A stretch of 64,000 nt of DNA from Bryopsis sp. KO-2023 (GCA_030272585.1 BSYQ01000014.1:1736001-1800000), one strand, 5' to 3'. Counted from the stretch's first letter, positions 1 through 12,254 are shown. Notes: generated from the sequence alone by a model not told the origin. Translations and numbers: made by a program.

Positions 1-3000
1 TGGCATGTCGCCGGTGCCTGGTGCCAGACTGACAGTCATTACTAAAGATGTCCATACTCCGTACAGGTCAGTTTTTGGATGAAAAACGAAACAAAATCAT
101 TAATTATTTATTATTGATATATACGTGAGCATTGTGTTTTGTGTGTTTCCCGATCGGGGTTTGAACCTGGGTCAACAATGGTGCCAAATATTTGTAATTA
201 ATTTTTTTGTTTATACTACAAATCTGTGGTGTTTCTTTTTGTTGGCAATTTTCTTTGGAAAAAGAATGGTTCAAAAGACTAAAGTAAACACCTGGCCTGC
301 ATAGCAAAATGAGTAACTGTGTGTGTGGGGGGGTGTTGCATGTTTTCAGTGGGATGTTGCCTGGATATGTGTCGGGGTTTTACTCGGCCGAAGAAGTCCA
401 CATCGACCTCTCGCTGCTGGCGAATTTTGCTGGAGCCAGACTGATCCACTGCGAGGCCACCGGAATAGACCTCCAGGTTATATCTGTCAGGAATGCTCGT
501 ACCTTTTTTTTTCTCGTTAAGGACCCTAGTTACTTTTTGTCGAAACACCATGCAAATTCCTGGAGGGGGCGCCTTTTGTAAAAAAAAAGCGTCGAAAAGA
601 ACCTTCTGTAGAATTGGTTGTGCTCCAAGGTTGAATTTATTTTTTGTGTGTTTGTTTCGCTTGGAGGAGCCCCATCTGATGTTTTTTTGGTTTTTGGTCA
701 GCCAGGGATGCCGAGTGTTACTAAAAGATCGGCCAGCAATTTCCTACGATGCTTTGGCTATAAATATCGGGATCACCCCCAACAAGGTCAGCATATGTCC
801 AGATTTTTTTGGGGGGGAAGTCCTTTTTCCTCCTAAAGAGTGTGTAGAACCCTTCAAGAAATCTTGGGGAGAGGGTGTGAATCGAACATTGGTTTACAGC
901 AGTAGCAAACTGAGTGGCTCCCATTGACCTCTTTTAATTTTTAATTGTTTTGAAATTGAAAATAGCGTCTGCAACTTGCTTTTTCAGGGTAATGTGTCGG
1001 TTGGGGTGGTTACCCCAGTGAAGCCGATTTCATCATTTGTGCCGCGTTTCGAACGACTGCTGGAAAGAGTGGAGAAGGTGCAGAAAATGAATAGATGGAT
1101 GAATAGTGAATGATTAAATAAATAATGTAAATTCGTTGTTTTTTTTTTTTTTTTGCTTCGTTCTGGCCGACAGAACTGCCCCTCACTAGGGGCTACCTAA
1201 ATGAGAAAATGCACTGAATGTTAAAAAAAGGAAGTGAATGTGTTTTTATGGGTAGCAATCGGATTTGCATGGGGCTTGGAATACGATCGTCCAGAATCTG
1301 AATCCTTCTCCAAAACTCCTGATTGTAATATTCAATTTTTCTGTTAATTCAAGGCCAAATTCCTTTTTTTTTCCAACCCCCAAAAAATGAAAATTCTTCT
1401 TTTTCGAAATGTAGGTGGATAGGCCGATTAAAGTGGTGGTGGTAGGGGGCGGTGCTGGTGGGGTGGAGTTGGCTTTATCGCTTCAATACAGACTCGAGAA
1501 TCTGAGGAAAGAATTGGGCCGGTCCGAGAACAGCAAGGCCGAAATCAAGTAACCCCATGCAACAAACGAGAAAACTTTCCTCGAAACGAAAACTGGGCAG
1601 AAGCTTTCGTTCTGCCAACAATTTCCAAAAAAAAATTCCGAATCTTTCTTCCGTGGTGGTGGGGTTACACCCCCCCCCCGCCTTCTTTCTGCCAACAATG
1701 GCCTTTATTTTTGGCTTTGATTGCGTTTTTTTGTTAGGTTGGTGACCAAGGGAAGCATTCTTTCTACACACATACCCTATGTACGTCGATCCTTTCTGCG
1801 AATCTGTGAGGAAAGGGGGGTCGAGATATGCGAGGGAAAACAAGTGTTGGGGGCGGAGGAAGGGAAGCTGAGGATGGAGGGGGGTGAATTTTTGGAATTC
1901 GATGAGTGCCTGTGGTGCACACAAGCAAGCGCTGCCCCATGGGTGAAAGAAACAGGATTAAAAACAGGTTGGCTCCCCCCAGCTCCCCAAAAAAAACAAC
2001 ACAAAAGGCCAAAACTACTGCTCAGACCTCTGTCAGTCATGCGGGAAAAATATAAAAGTTATGAGAAGCATCGAGGTTCGATGTCTGTGGTTTGCGTAGA
2101 TCCCCAGGGTTTTATTTTGATCGATGAATATCTGAGGTGTGTGGATGCACCTCCGGGCGTGTTTTCTGCTGGGGACGTAGCCACAAGCATTACTGATCCG
2201 AGGCCAAAAGCTGGGGTGTTTGCAGTCAGACAGGTAAGCGGAGTGTGTGAAAAGAATGCACAATTCCAACACATTGAAACCAAGTTGCTGCTCACCTGGT
2301 AAATATAAAGACAAAGTAGAAAGAAACATGGGCCTCCTTTTTGTTTATGTGAGTTTTTTTCTTTTTTTTTTGGTTGCAAAGAGTGGTGGTGAAGAAAATA
2401 TAAGAAAATAAAGAAATGTGTGGTTTTTGGTTTGCTAGGGCCCTCCGCTAGCAGCTAATCTGAGAAGATTTCTGTTGGAGGAGCCTCTGCAAGCATTTCA
2501 GCCACAGTCAACCTTTCTCAGCTTAATCAGCACTGGGAACAGGTACAGAGGAGCCCCACTTTTTCTCAGCATTTTTTTTTTTCAGTTTGTATTAAAAAAA
2601 CTTTTTCTAATAAATTTTCCAACTCAATAAAAATTTATTGGGAATCTCTAGGGACGGAGTTGCATCCATTAAATAAATTTTATAGTAAAAAATCATCTGT
2701 ACAGTTCAATATTTATTTAAGTATATACTAAATATTGAAGTTCTGTTTTTGTTTTTTTTTGGGGGGGGAGTATGACTTTATATCGTATCTTACCGAATGT
2801 GGTGCTACCTGTGTCAGAAAATTTTTGTTTCGCTTTCTGTGTTTTGGTCCCTCTTTTTCCATGACGTTTCATATCTGTACAGGAACTGTGTGGGGAGCAA
2901 GGGCATTTTCGGTTGGCAGAGTGAATGGCTATGGACGCTGAAAGACACCATCGATAGGAAATTTATGTACAAATATGGAAGGGACCTACCTATGGACATG

Positions 3001-5866
3001 CAAACCCAGGATGCACAAAAAGAGGGGGAAGAAAATCCATCTGTTTCGGTGGCTGGTGGGAAAGCCGGGGCGTCGGTTATGGAACAAGGACGGATGAGGT
3101 GCGCGGGGTGTGGTGGAAAGGTACACCTCCTGTCACATCAATTAGTGTGAGATGAAGTTTTTGGGTGAAAAGTGATGCCTCCTGTCACATCGATTAGTGT
3201 GAGATGAAGCATTTGGGTGAAAAGTGATGTCTCCTGTCACATCGAATAGTGTGACGACGGGTCTGCTTAAGAAGTGCTTAACAACTAAAGGAAAATCTGG
3301 AGGCTTTCTTAAGCAGTGCCAAAGTAGTTTTGACATGGATGCATTTGTATGAGGTGGATATGCTATATATAGCGCCTATAACACATTTCCGTGAACGGGC
3401 TGCACTCCGTCGTTTGGCCTTGTGTAAAATACTTTCAATTCAATATATACATATATATTCACATGCAGCGATCAAACATGACTGCCTGGACCCCAGTTTT
3501 GCAAGAAACGGGGTTGATTACGAGCGGTTCAACCGGTGCTCAAAAAGCACACTTGAAAAATATCAAGGAAATATGCAGCATTGATTACTTTTTTCGTGTG
3601 GAAAGGTTGGCTGGGGACTGTTAAGCAAGGCTTTGGCCAGCGTTTCCAACGGCGCTAGTCCGATTCCGGAAGACTGTGCCATCATAAAGCCGCCGCCTGC
3701 TGGCCATTTGACGTTGCAAACCGTTGATTTTTTAACATCTTTTGTCACGGACCCTTACGTCTTTTCCTGCATCGTGACAAATCATTGCTTATCGGTAAGC
3801 AGCTTTCACTATTTTTTTACAAATGTTTTTACATCAAGCAGAAAACCACGTGTGACATGGGGTGTGCAACAACTCTTTTTTGCCAGCTTTTCGATTGTCT
3901 GCTGGTGGTCGGTTGTTTTTTTCCCCCCGGGCCTCCCCAATAATGAAAGGGGTGGGGTGGGGTAATGCACTATTACTGTCCATTTATTGGCTACTTTTGT
4001 CGGCTTTCGTTCATCAGATCGGCATATTCACTTGTATGTGTGGTTTTTGATCAACCAGGATATCTATGCAATGGGGGGCAATCCAGAAACAGCCCTGGCT
4101 GTCGTCATGGTGCCTTTTGCAGCCGATGAGAAAATGGAAGCCGATTTGACCCAGATCATGTCAGGGGTAACCACCACTCTGGAAAAAGAAAACTGTTCTT
4201 TGGCAGGAGGCCACTCCTGTGAAGGAGCCGAGCTGTGCCTTGGTACGAACAACAAAGTTCATATAGATTTTCTCTTTTGTTTCCCCCCCACCCCCAATCG
4301 ACCAGTCAACCCCTCAGCATTTGAATTCTGCACCCCTGTGTCGTATGTCTGTCGCATGTTGAACACCACAAAAAAAAAATACATTCTCGGTTTGATCGAA
4401 GGGTATGAGTTGTATTCAAGGAAAAACTGACTCTTGTTTTTTTTTTTTAATGGAAAGCATCATGTCGACCCACTCACTGTGCATCCAACCCTTCGGAAAG
4501 TTTGAAATGAGAAGCATGCAGTGTTGTGCAGGTCTCTTTGTTCAGGGGTTGGTCAAGGATTCGGCCGTTTTGCGTAAATCCGGAATGGAGCCAACGCAAG
4601 ATATAATTCTCACCAAGCCTCTGGGAACTGGAACCCTTTTGGCAGCCGCCATGAGAGGCAAAGCCAAGGGGGACTGGATTACTAAGGTCAGGCTTTCTGC
4701 TAAAATGTAGTAGTTGCTTTTCTTTTACCATATTAGAACAGTGCACCCAAAGAGGAACCCAATCCATATTCACAAGGTTACCTCAGACCTATGTGTTTAC
4801 CGATATTAGTCATCGGTTCCGTTTTTGTCAGACGTCGGGGAGTTATATATAGATATGCTGTCATGTCTTGCCTGACCTCCCCTTCCCCTCCCACTTTCCT
4901 CAGTCGGTTTTTTTGTGTGTTTTTTGTGTTTTTTTCTCAAGTGTTGGATGTGTGCATACCTTTTTAGGCAACCGAAATGATGCTTGTTTCAAACTCGGAG
5001 GCGGCGAGGGTGTTTGTGGAGAACGGAGCCACTTCTTGCACTGATGTGACTGGCTTTGGACTGCTGGGCCATCTGGCGGAAATGGTCCAGGCCTCCAATG
5101 TAGGAAGCTTTCGTTCGGCTTCGTTTCGATATCAGCATCGGATAAATATTTCCAGAAAAAAGAAAGGAAACCAAAATCAAAAGGTCGCATGCCCTGTGTT
5201 GAATGCTGAATATGTTTTCATAGTCCCTCGCATTGGAGCGCTTGGCAGTTGTTTTTTTAGGCTTTAAAAATGCCTGTGGCTGGGCCACAATGCCAATGAT
5301 TGATGTGGGGTCAACGGCTGTTGCTTCTTTTTTTTGTCTGAGGGCTTTTGTTTTCCTTCAGGTATCTGCCGAAATATTCGTGGACGGCATTCCAGCACTG
5401 GATGGAGCGAAAACCACCTTGGAAGCAAATATTGTCAGTTCCATCGACAGGCACAACCAAAGGGTGGCCTCTCTGTGTGCTGGAATCGATTCTGTGGAAT
5501 CCTGGATATGGGCTTTGATGGTCGACCCACAAACGAGTGCGACCTTTTTGTTTCAAGTTCTGCATAGCGCTTTTTCAGCTTTTTTGTTTTCTTGAACTAT
5601 TCGATTGAGTTGATAATACCCCCTCGCTGCAAAAACATAATAGTGTCCCAGCAGGTTTTTTTCTTTTTTCTTATATTTTTCTTGAATTGATGTGTGGGGC
5701 TGGACCGACAGGTGGCGGCTTGATAGCAAGCATTCCTTCCTCCAAAACGGACCAGTGTCTGACAGCTTTGAGGGAAGCAGGATATCCTTCTGCAACTACA
5801 ATAGGTCGAGTTTCCAGCCAGAAAATACGAGGTAAAAAACTTGCAAAGGGTTGTACAAAAAAATAG
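1..5866 (+). CDS. selD: Selenide, water dikinase fused to NADH-dehydrogenase-like flavoprotein (5' partial, 15 visible exons)
   Basis: Makes selenophosphate from selenide and ATP for selenoprotein synthesis; the N-terminal half is a pyridine nucleotide-disulfide oxidoreductase of the NDH-2-like type fused to SelD in cyanobacteria and algae. Exons read by GT-AG and phase: ..66, 350-476, 706-786, 988-1077, 1415-1548, 1738-1967, 2076-2233, 2439-2542, 2883-3120, 3606-3794, 4059-4242, 4532-4686, 4968-5099, 5362-5536, 5712-5866. Flavoprotein signatures are [12 protein letters not shown] (exon 2), the dinucleotide motif [15 protein letters not shown] (exon 5) and FSAGDVAT (exon 7). SelD signatures are AGCGGKVG across exons 9/10 (the Cys matching E. 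coli Cys17 and the Lys matching Lys20 are kept; the second Cys is Gly), [54 protein letters not shown] and DPQTSGGL. The active-site residue is Cys, not Sec. The start lies left of the window. The stop at 5864 assumes no further exon after the weak donor at 5832. Confidence 0.93.
3126..3258. repeat. 52-bp tandem repeat, about 2.5 copies, in a selD intron
   Basis: Copies start at about 3126, 3178 and 3230, each opening with cctcctgtcacatc (third copy tctcctg) and containing gatgaag and gggtgaaaagtgatg. The repeat lies wholly inside intron 9 of the SelD fusion gene (3121-3605). Confidence 0.85.
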
Positions 5867-6900
5867 CCGATCCAGCATCAAATCTTGACTTTTTAATTTG
5901 ATAATACCATCTGTAGATTAGTTTTTTTTCAGTCAAATAATGTTTTTGAAAGTTTATTATGCTGTATTGTATTTTTTTATTATTATTTATTTCTTTTTCT
6001 TTGGTTTTTCTGCTTTTCAGGTTTTTTTTTCTGTTGATTGTTTTTTCACTTCTGTCATTTGCTTTCTTCAGCTTTTTTTTCCAGCCCCATTTTTTTTAAT
6101 AAATATATTTTCCAACATTGTTCGAACCCCACTTATCAGAGCTTGAAAACGTCATTTTTTGTTGGGTTTTTTTTTTCCCAGAAGACAAGGCTATTTGTCT
6201 GGTGGTGGGTGCTCCTTCTGTCTGATGACCGCATTGCTGTTGGCTGCAAGAACATATGTCAGACGGCTCAATCTTTTTCTTGGATGGCCTGGTATTTCTG
6301 TTTCTTCTATAATTCTACACCATTTTATTTATAAAATTTGAGCTGCAGGGGCTGGGGCTGTGTTCTATTTCATTTGTGTGAAGTTCTATTTCATTTGTGA
6401 AAGGCATTTTGGGATTTTTAGTCATACTTTGACTTGAGGAAAGGATTGGGCCGGTGGTGCTGATGGTGCGATTTTCTTTTGCTTGGTTATGTTGGGTGTT
6501 TTGGGTTATCAGGCAGATGGGGTGGTATTTGTGTTGCTTGCAGCAGTTTTTTTTTTTTTTTTGGGGGGGGGGTGTTGGGGAAGGGGAGTGACTTTGACCA
6601 AGCCTTGCTTTTCTTGTAAGAGACGGAAGATCGCACCCGCAATTGAACGGCTCATTGTAAAATTTAGACTTTCGAACAAACAAAGAGGCTGGAAGTTAGA
6701 AGTCCTAATTTAGTGAAGAAATGGGTGCTGCAAGGTTGTGTCATTGCAGTCGAAAAATATCACCCAGCCAAACACAAGATCTTTCAATAAAGGAAAGATC
6801 CATTACAGCCCCTACTAGCGTACTTCCCCTCTTTACCTGAACAGAAAACAAAACACACACGCCGTGTCCACCAGCAACGTTGTCGAAAACAGCACTCGAT
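5867..6900. other. Intergenic, T-rich, no gene seen
   Basis: Long T tracts and short open frames of low-complexity hydrophobic codons only. I see no convincing exon, RNA gene or terminal repeat. A short near-duplication of ttctatttcatttgtg occurs at 6363-6400. Confidence 0.5.
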
Positions 6901-7304
6901 TCCTTACACCTTGCCTTAAAATGAGCCGGCGAACTTACAGCTAGGGCGGTTTTGACCCAGCAACGATCTCTGGGGACCAAAGCTGGAAACGCTCGATGAA
7001 AACCGATCGACCCACAGCATCACCACCAGCGCACCAGCAGAAGCGGACAGACGCGCGACGGAGTTGTTTGCACCTAAACGAAATTTTTTGTTCAAGCTTT
7101 TGTATATTCTTTGCGAAAGCTTACTTAAGTACTGCCCTGCCGACTGTGGACAGCACTTGTTTGGCCATCGAGCAAAAAAATGATGCATTCACGATATCGA
7201 ATATTTCCTCTGTGCGTGCGATATATTTTATTTATTCTTCACCGTTCCCTTTGATGTCAGGCGCCCAAGGCGAACAAACATAACCGTCCAAATCATCAGA
7301 AACC

Positions 7305-7501
7305 TTTCAAGCCGCAAACGATGTTAGGGCGATGGCACGCTTGTGCAACGGGGAATTTGGCGATCAGGTTCAAATACAGCCTCACGGCTTTTCCCAAACA
7401 GAAAATCCCGACGCAACACAATGAACGCGATGTTGTTGTTTTTGCTTGGCGTTTTCGGAGTCTTGGCTGCTGGCCAGTCTACCCATAACAACTCAGTCTA
7501 G
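7305..7501 (+). pseudogene. Fragment of a small secreted-protein gene plus a signal-peptide-like ORF
   Basis: About 110 bp from 7305 is clearly homologous to the reverse strand at 12660-12545, including gatgttagggcgatggcacg, gttcaaatac and ctcacggcttttcc. In the copy at 12.6 kb the homology runs on into a Lys/Cys-rich exon. Here it breaks off and is followed at 7421 by an ATG opening MNAMLLFLLGVFGVLAAGQS, a classic signal peptide, which stops after 26 codons at 7499 unless spliced. This could be a truncated paralogue next to a first exon whose later exons I cannot identify. Function unknown. Confidence 0.35.
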
Positions 7502-7993
7502 TTCTACCGCAGAGCTGTATTCTTTCGTCAGGATTGGATGTCTGGTCGCGCAGCAACTGGTTCTGACGAGGTTGATCCATCGACACGAATTCAATAGGAC
7601 TCTGTGCTCTATCGATCATCAGCGCTCGACGGCGCGACGTGCCTTCACTCCTTTTCGAAAATTTCCTTTAGGACGTTCCCAATGGCTGCCGACTCCCAAT
7701 CGAACCAGCACGTCTGGCCTTGCGAAGGATGGTCGTTCTTTTTTTTAATCCCAGGCAGTTCATTCTTTCTCTACGGGTGAGAGGAAAGACAAAATCGAAG
7801 TGCGTGCACGCGGGGGGACACAGAAACAGATCCGAACTGCGCAAGCGTATTTTCGACACAAAATGATTTCATTGATCTATTTGTGAAACAAGGTGAAAAG
7901 TGTGAAATAGAGGGATTGAAGCCGAAAAAGAGTGAGAAATACAAAAACGAAAAAACAAAGGAGCTATTAAGAGATAAGAGGGGAAAAAATTAA

Positions 7994-8038
7994 GGCAACT
8001 AGGGGATTCGAACCCCTAACTCGTCCTAACGAGTTGCC
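7994..8038 (-). ncRNA. Minimal tRNA-like hairpin (acceptor-like stem plus T arm)
   Basis: On the minus strand GGCAACT pairs with AGTTGCC (7 bp). Between them lie a 14-nt stretch and a perfect T arm, AGGGG-TTCGAAT-CCCCT, which includes a B-box consensus. There is no room for both a D arm and an anticodon arm. A run of six T follows just 3' on the same strand, as for a Pol III terminator. It could be a truncated tRNA, a SINE head, or a tRNA-like processing signal. Confidence 0.45.
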
Positions 8039-8077
8039 CTTTTTTACGGGAGACCCCCGTAGGGGAAGAACCCGGAT

Positions 8078-8206
8078 CTCTCGCTCCCTCCTCTAAGAGA
8101 GACTCGTCCATATCCGACCAAGGGGCGGAAAAGTGACCAACCGGAGCCGATCGCTCTTCCGACCCTTGGCCGGATCGAACGACTCTCTCTTAGAGGAGAG
8201 AGAGGG
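8078..8206. repeat. Long imperfect hairpin
   Basis: The arms ctctaagagagactcgt (8091) and acgactctctcttagag (ending 8195) are near-perfect reverse complements. The pairing continues inward through ccgaccaaggggcgga against ccgacccttggccgg. The region is GC-richer than its surroundings and no protein is apparent. Confidence 0.6.
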
Positions 8207-8292
8207 GGGTTTAGTGGATCCCAATTCGTGATTCGACGAATCCGGGGAAGCCGGAAGTCGTCGAGACCACGAACTGGGATTCACTGAACCCC
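8206..8292. repeat. Second long hairpin, directly adjacent
   Basis: gggtttagtggatcccaa pairs with the end of the segment (actgggattcactgaaccc), and the inner arms attcgacgaatccgg and ccggaagtcgtcgaga pair as well, so nearly the whole 87 nt can fold into one stem. It abuts the hairpin at 8078-8206, suggesting a structured RNA or transposon end. Confidence 0.6.
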
Positions 8293-8647
8293 TTGAGAGA
8301 TGATTTTGGTTTAAGGGGTGCGTTTGCTAATGTTCCTTTATTTTTCTCGTCCTTCTTTGTTTTCGAGGTTCTTGGCTCTCTAACGTTGGAGCTCAAGGGG
8401 TCGCATCACTGGGGGCGATTTGCAGCCACAGAACGCGCCACGACAGTGGCATCACTGTGGGTGTCGACATTGGGCACTGGCCCACGCGTGGGGGGATGCG
8501 AGGCACAGGGAGGGCGTGTCTCGAGTTTTGTTTTTGTTTTCGTTTTTTCAATGAGTGCCCATCAGCCAAAACAACGGAACAAGTCGTGTAACCCGACTCG
8601 CCGCTCCAAGTTTGTCCAGATGCTCGGCTGAGTGTGGGCGATCGACA

Positions 8648-9259
8648 TACACTGGTCCCTGACTTGAGCGACCACCTCACGGGACAGAAAATTTTGGTCT
8701 CTCAAGACAGGTGGTCTCCCAAGAAAGAGGACGCTTTTGAATATGAAATTTTTTTACAATAAATTTGATCAATGTCCCATTAAACCATTATCATCACAAC
8801 CAATAAAAGCATTTATTCCATACCCAATAAGAATACCTATCAACAATTCATCGGTAACTACTCTTTTTCAAAGAAATTGTGCAAAGTTTCCAGTCTCCAA
8901 GTGTTCTGGTCCCCAGTCGACTCAGTACAATTTGGAAGCGTCCAGCCGTTCGAACCCAACATGACATTTGATTTGACGCGATTTGGAGTCGTCAAGGCGT
9001 CGGAGCCCAATGTGACGTTTCTGAAGTCGAAAAGAAGCGAATTCTGTTCTAGTTTTCTTGCGGATGATTGCGTTTGCTGACGAAAGCGATGATTCGAGTG
9101 GTCGCGCAGGTCTCAATTGCATGGTCGCTGGTCGCGTTTGGGGGGTGGTCGCCCAGTAGAGGTGTTTTCTCTTTGTGAAACGACCGGGACAAAAAAAACC
9201 GGTCGTTCAAAGGAGGTGGTCGTTGGTCGGAGGGGTCGCTCAAGTCAGGGACCAGTGTA
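8648..9259. mobile_element. MITE, pogo/Tc1-mariner-like, 612 bp including TA duplications
   Basis: Terminal inverted repeats of about 24 bp, cactggtccctgacttgagc plus gacc, face each other at 8650-8673 and 9234-9257, flanked by TA on both sides, the Tc1/mariner/pogo target duplication. The sequence just inside (ctctcaagacaggtggtctc on the left, gtggtcgttggtcgg on the right) resembles pogo/Tigger ends. There is no transposase ORF, so it is non-autonomous. Confidence 0.75.
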
Positions 9260-10470
9260 GTTCGCTGTGCACACACACCTGCGCCTCATAAAAACATCCA
9301 CTTCCCGCAATCTGCACGCCGCCGCCAGTGTGGAAACAATGCTGTGAGTAGAGCCGACCTCCAGCGAAATGTACCTCCATGTACCTTGTTGCAACCATAA
9401 GGGGGGTCGTTCCAAATCACGGGGACACAGTACTTTAAGCGCGCTTACACAATCAAGTGTCCTGCCCAAACCCGGAGCTACAATTCCTTTTCCGCGTTCC
9501 TTTTTATATCTCCCCCGGTCCGACATACAACCTGTCCCCACATTTCCCCTCATCCGTCGCAACATACCTCCTGGAGGTTGGAGGTAGTAAGTTGCCACTG
9601 GCATCCTCCAATTGGAGGATAGTTAAGTTTTGACCTCAGCATATGCTCTCTCTCAATCCAAATTTTAGAAATCTAAGACAAGTCCCCCCCCTACTGCTGG
9701 ATTTGATGTTTGTTTGTTTGTTGGATTGGTTCTTCGATTCGAGTAGGTGCATCTAGCCATGACTGCTCGTCATGGTTTCCTGTCCGATGACAACCAATCG
9801 AAGGGAAAAGCGAGCAGCGTTGCCATGCGAGCTTCCCACTGGTTACTACACAGTGGAAACGGAACTCAACTAGAACTGATCCTTATGTGTTTTTTTAACT
9901 CAGGTTTTAATCTTCCAAATTATTGGTTGATCAAATGCTAGCAGGGAATTAGAGGATCTCAGAGTCGATGGAATATGCGTCTGGTGATTGTTCCATCCGA
10001 TGGCAATAACCCTCTTCGCAAAGCTGAAAAAGTGAGATGTTATCAGTGATCACTTTACTGGAAATACGTTTATACGTTTATATTGATGTTTGTTTGTTTG
10101 TTACTGGAAATACGTTTCTGCTACTTATAAGCCATTAATTAATGGCTCCGACTACAGCCCAGTGTAATGCAACCATCAAATGTCCCTTACATCAAAACTG
10201 TCATAAAATACATTGATTGTATTCGCAATACATCCAAAACAAGTACCAAAAAAATAAAGGGAAGCCAGTGATGCTCCCTAATTGATCATATCACGTAATA
10301 AGTTTTAACACTCCTGGCGGCTTCTCAGCAACCAACAATGCTGTGGCAGCAACTATTTCGCAAAACTGAGTTCGAAAAGTTGCTCCCCTAAAGAAGAAAA
10401 ATTGGTTTTATTCTGCTAATAGAAAGTCAAAACCTGAAGCCAAAAAAGGGGCAGAGAGACGCCTGCGCCC
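9260..10470. other. Intergenic, no gene seen
   Basis: Only short ORFs without domain-like composition. A gatgtttgtttgtttgtt segment occurs twice (about 9706 and 10085). No splice-consistent coding exons found. Confidence 0.4.
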
Positions 10471-10590
10471 AAAGTTCAAAACTGGGACAAAAGTGGCCAA
10501 ACACAAGTGATTGAATCAAGCACGCGATGCTCAATGACAACCGTCAGTCCAATGCCGACCAAGCCTGGATCTCGGCACAACAATGCAGTC

Positions 10591-11201
10591 TCACAAGCCG
10601 TACTTGCTACGACGTTTCTTCTTATGGCCGCCACCGCCGCCACCGCCACCACCACCGCCGCCACCGCCACCACCACCGCCTCCACCGCCACCACCGCCAC
10701 CACCACCACCACCTCCTCCTCCTCCCCCTCCACCACCGCCGCCACCGCCGCCGCCGCCGCCTCCTCCTCCACCTGCTCCACCTCCACCACCAGCACCGCC
10801 TCCGCGGCGCTTTCGGTAACGACGACGGTATCCGAGGAGCTCACGATCTGCAGTTCGACTCTCAAAGTAATCAACACGCCCATACAACAAAACGAGGGTA
10901 GATTACTGGTGCAACATATAGTAGAATTGCGTCACTCACTTTGCAGGGTCTCCGCCCCGTGCAGCAACGCACGGAAGTGGTGCACATCCACCTTCGAATC
11001 TGCACACACAACACACTCTCAGAACTCTATTTTTCACTTCACAGAGATGCCCTGATGAAAGACGTTTCGCACTAGTTTGAACGGGGGGCGAGAAGGAGAA
11101 CACGCACCTGTGGTTTGCGCCTGATCGGCAACATCAACTGCAAACGCAGCTGCAACCAGCCCCAGCAAGGCCAGGGCGGCCACCATCTTCACCGACGCCA
11201 T
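10591..11201 (-). CDS. Small secreted glycine-rich basic protein, three exons
   Basis: The splice-consistent model is complement(10591-10847, 10940-10999, 11108-11201), 411 nt and 136 residues. Exon 1 begins MASVKMVAALALLGLVAAAF, a strong signal peptide. The donor at 11107 is phase 1, exon 2 encodes DSKVDVHHFRALLHGAETLQ, and the acceptor before 10847 restores phase 1 to give ELLGYRRRYRKRR followed by a long poly-Gly tract with two Ala, ending HKKKRRSKYGL and a stop. Family unknown. A Gly-rich core between Arg/Lys clusters suggests a wall, scale or extracellular matrix component, but that is inference. Part of the glycine tract is a simple repeat that could vary in length. Another acceptor a few bases upstream would put the repeat in a Val/Ala/Glu frame; I prefer the Gly frame because its ends look protein-like. 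Confidence 0.6.
10625..10815. repeat. (CCN)n trinucleotide repeat
   Basis: About 190 bp of ccg/cca/cct triplets on the plus strand, read as poly-Gly by the minus-strand gene. The composition keeps several other frames open, so the long His, Pro and Thr ORFs here are shadows. Confidence 0.9.
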
Positions 11202-11419
11202 CGGGATCGCCCCTCTCACAGTTCACAACGATATCAACGCTACCGACGAAAACGAGAAAAGCAAAGCTTGAATCAATCCGTGTGTTGTGTGGTATAGCTG
11301 GTCGATGGGTTTTTAAGGCGTGGGGGGGAAACACACGAGACGCGACGTCTCCTCGACGAACGCCAATCGTGCAATTTGCTGTTCCTTTGTCTGTCTGTGT
11401 TTTTGAGGCAGTCATCCTT

Positions 11420-12240
11420 GTGCAAAAAAGTTTTTCAACGACGTTGTTGAAAACGTGAAAAGCTGACTGCAGTCGACGTTCTTCTCTTTGAGCTTGAAGA
11501 CTGTCTTGACTGTCTTACCCATCAAGACAAACAACAATGTGATGGAAGATTGATTGTACACCTTGCATCGAAGCAGGTGTAAGGTACGAGAGTCTGGGCG
11601 CTCGCCAGAAAATCACAAAATTCGGTGGAGGGTCATAGGGAGGTCTTGGTCGTCAGTATCGTCGTTTGCAGAGGCCCCGGGGCCTGAACACTTCTGTTCG
11701 ATATCAAGGTGTGCAGGAGCGTGATGAGGAGTTCAAAAATTTAGAAACGAGACTTTACGAGAAAGTTTTTCAACTCTTTTGAGCGATTGAATTTTTTTAT
11801 GAATGTTTATCCCTTGAGAGAACGAATTTTCCCTTCGAAAAATTGCAGCCATCGCTGCCAGTTAGCAACACCCCCCTGTCCTAAGAGCATGAAAACTAAA
11901 TAAGGAGCTCCTGTTTGAAAAATGTATAATTTTTTACATCCCGACGCATCCCTTCCTTCAACCAAACGGATAGTGGAACGGAATGGCTCAATCGTTCCAA
12001 CAACAAAAGCAGCTCAAAAAACTGAAAATAGAAATAAAAAGTTGTTCATATCAAAAAAGTTGAGCACAAAAAAGTGGATTTGATGAAAAGGAAAAACACG
12101 AAAACAAAAAGAATAATTCGTAGTGAAAAAAAAAGCTCCAACAATCCTCGAAACTGATTTTTGTTCTTCTGCAAAACAGACAGGTTTTAGCGCACTTTAA
12201 AAGAAGCACCCCTCCTGGACGGAAGCTGAATCATGGTCGT
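11420..12240. other. Intergenic, AT-rich, no gene seen
   Basis: No ORF longer than background, no RNA gene motif and no terminal repeats recognised. Confidence 0.4.
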
Positions 12241-12254
12241 ACAAGCACTCATTT

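Noticed and set aside
10476-11055. ORFs of Thr/Ala, His/Arg, poly-Pro and Val/Ala over the CCN repeat
   Set aside because: Other frames of the same trinucleotide repeat; the Gly frame follows from splice phase.
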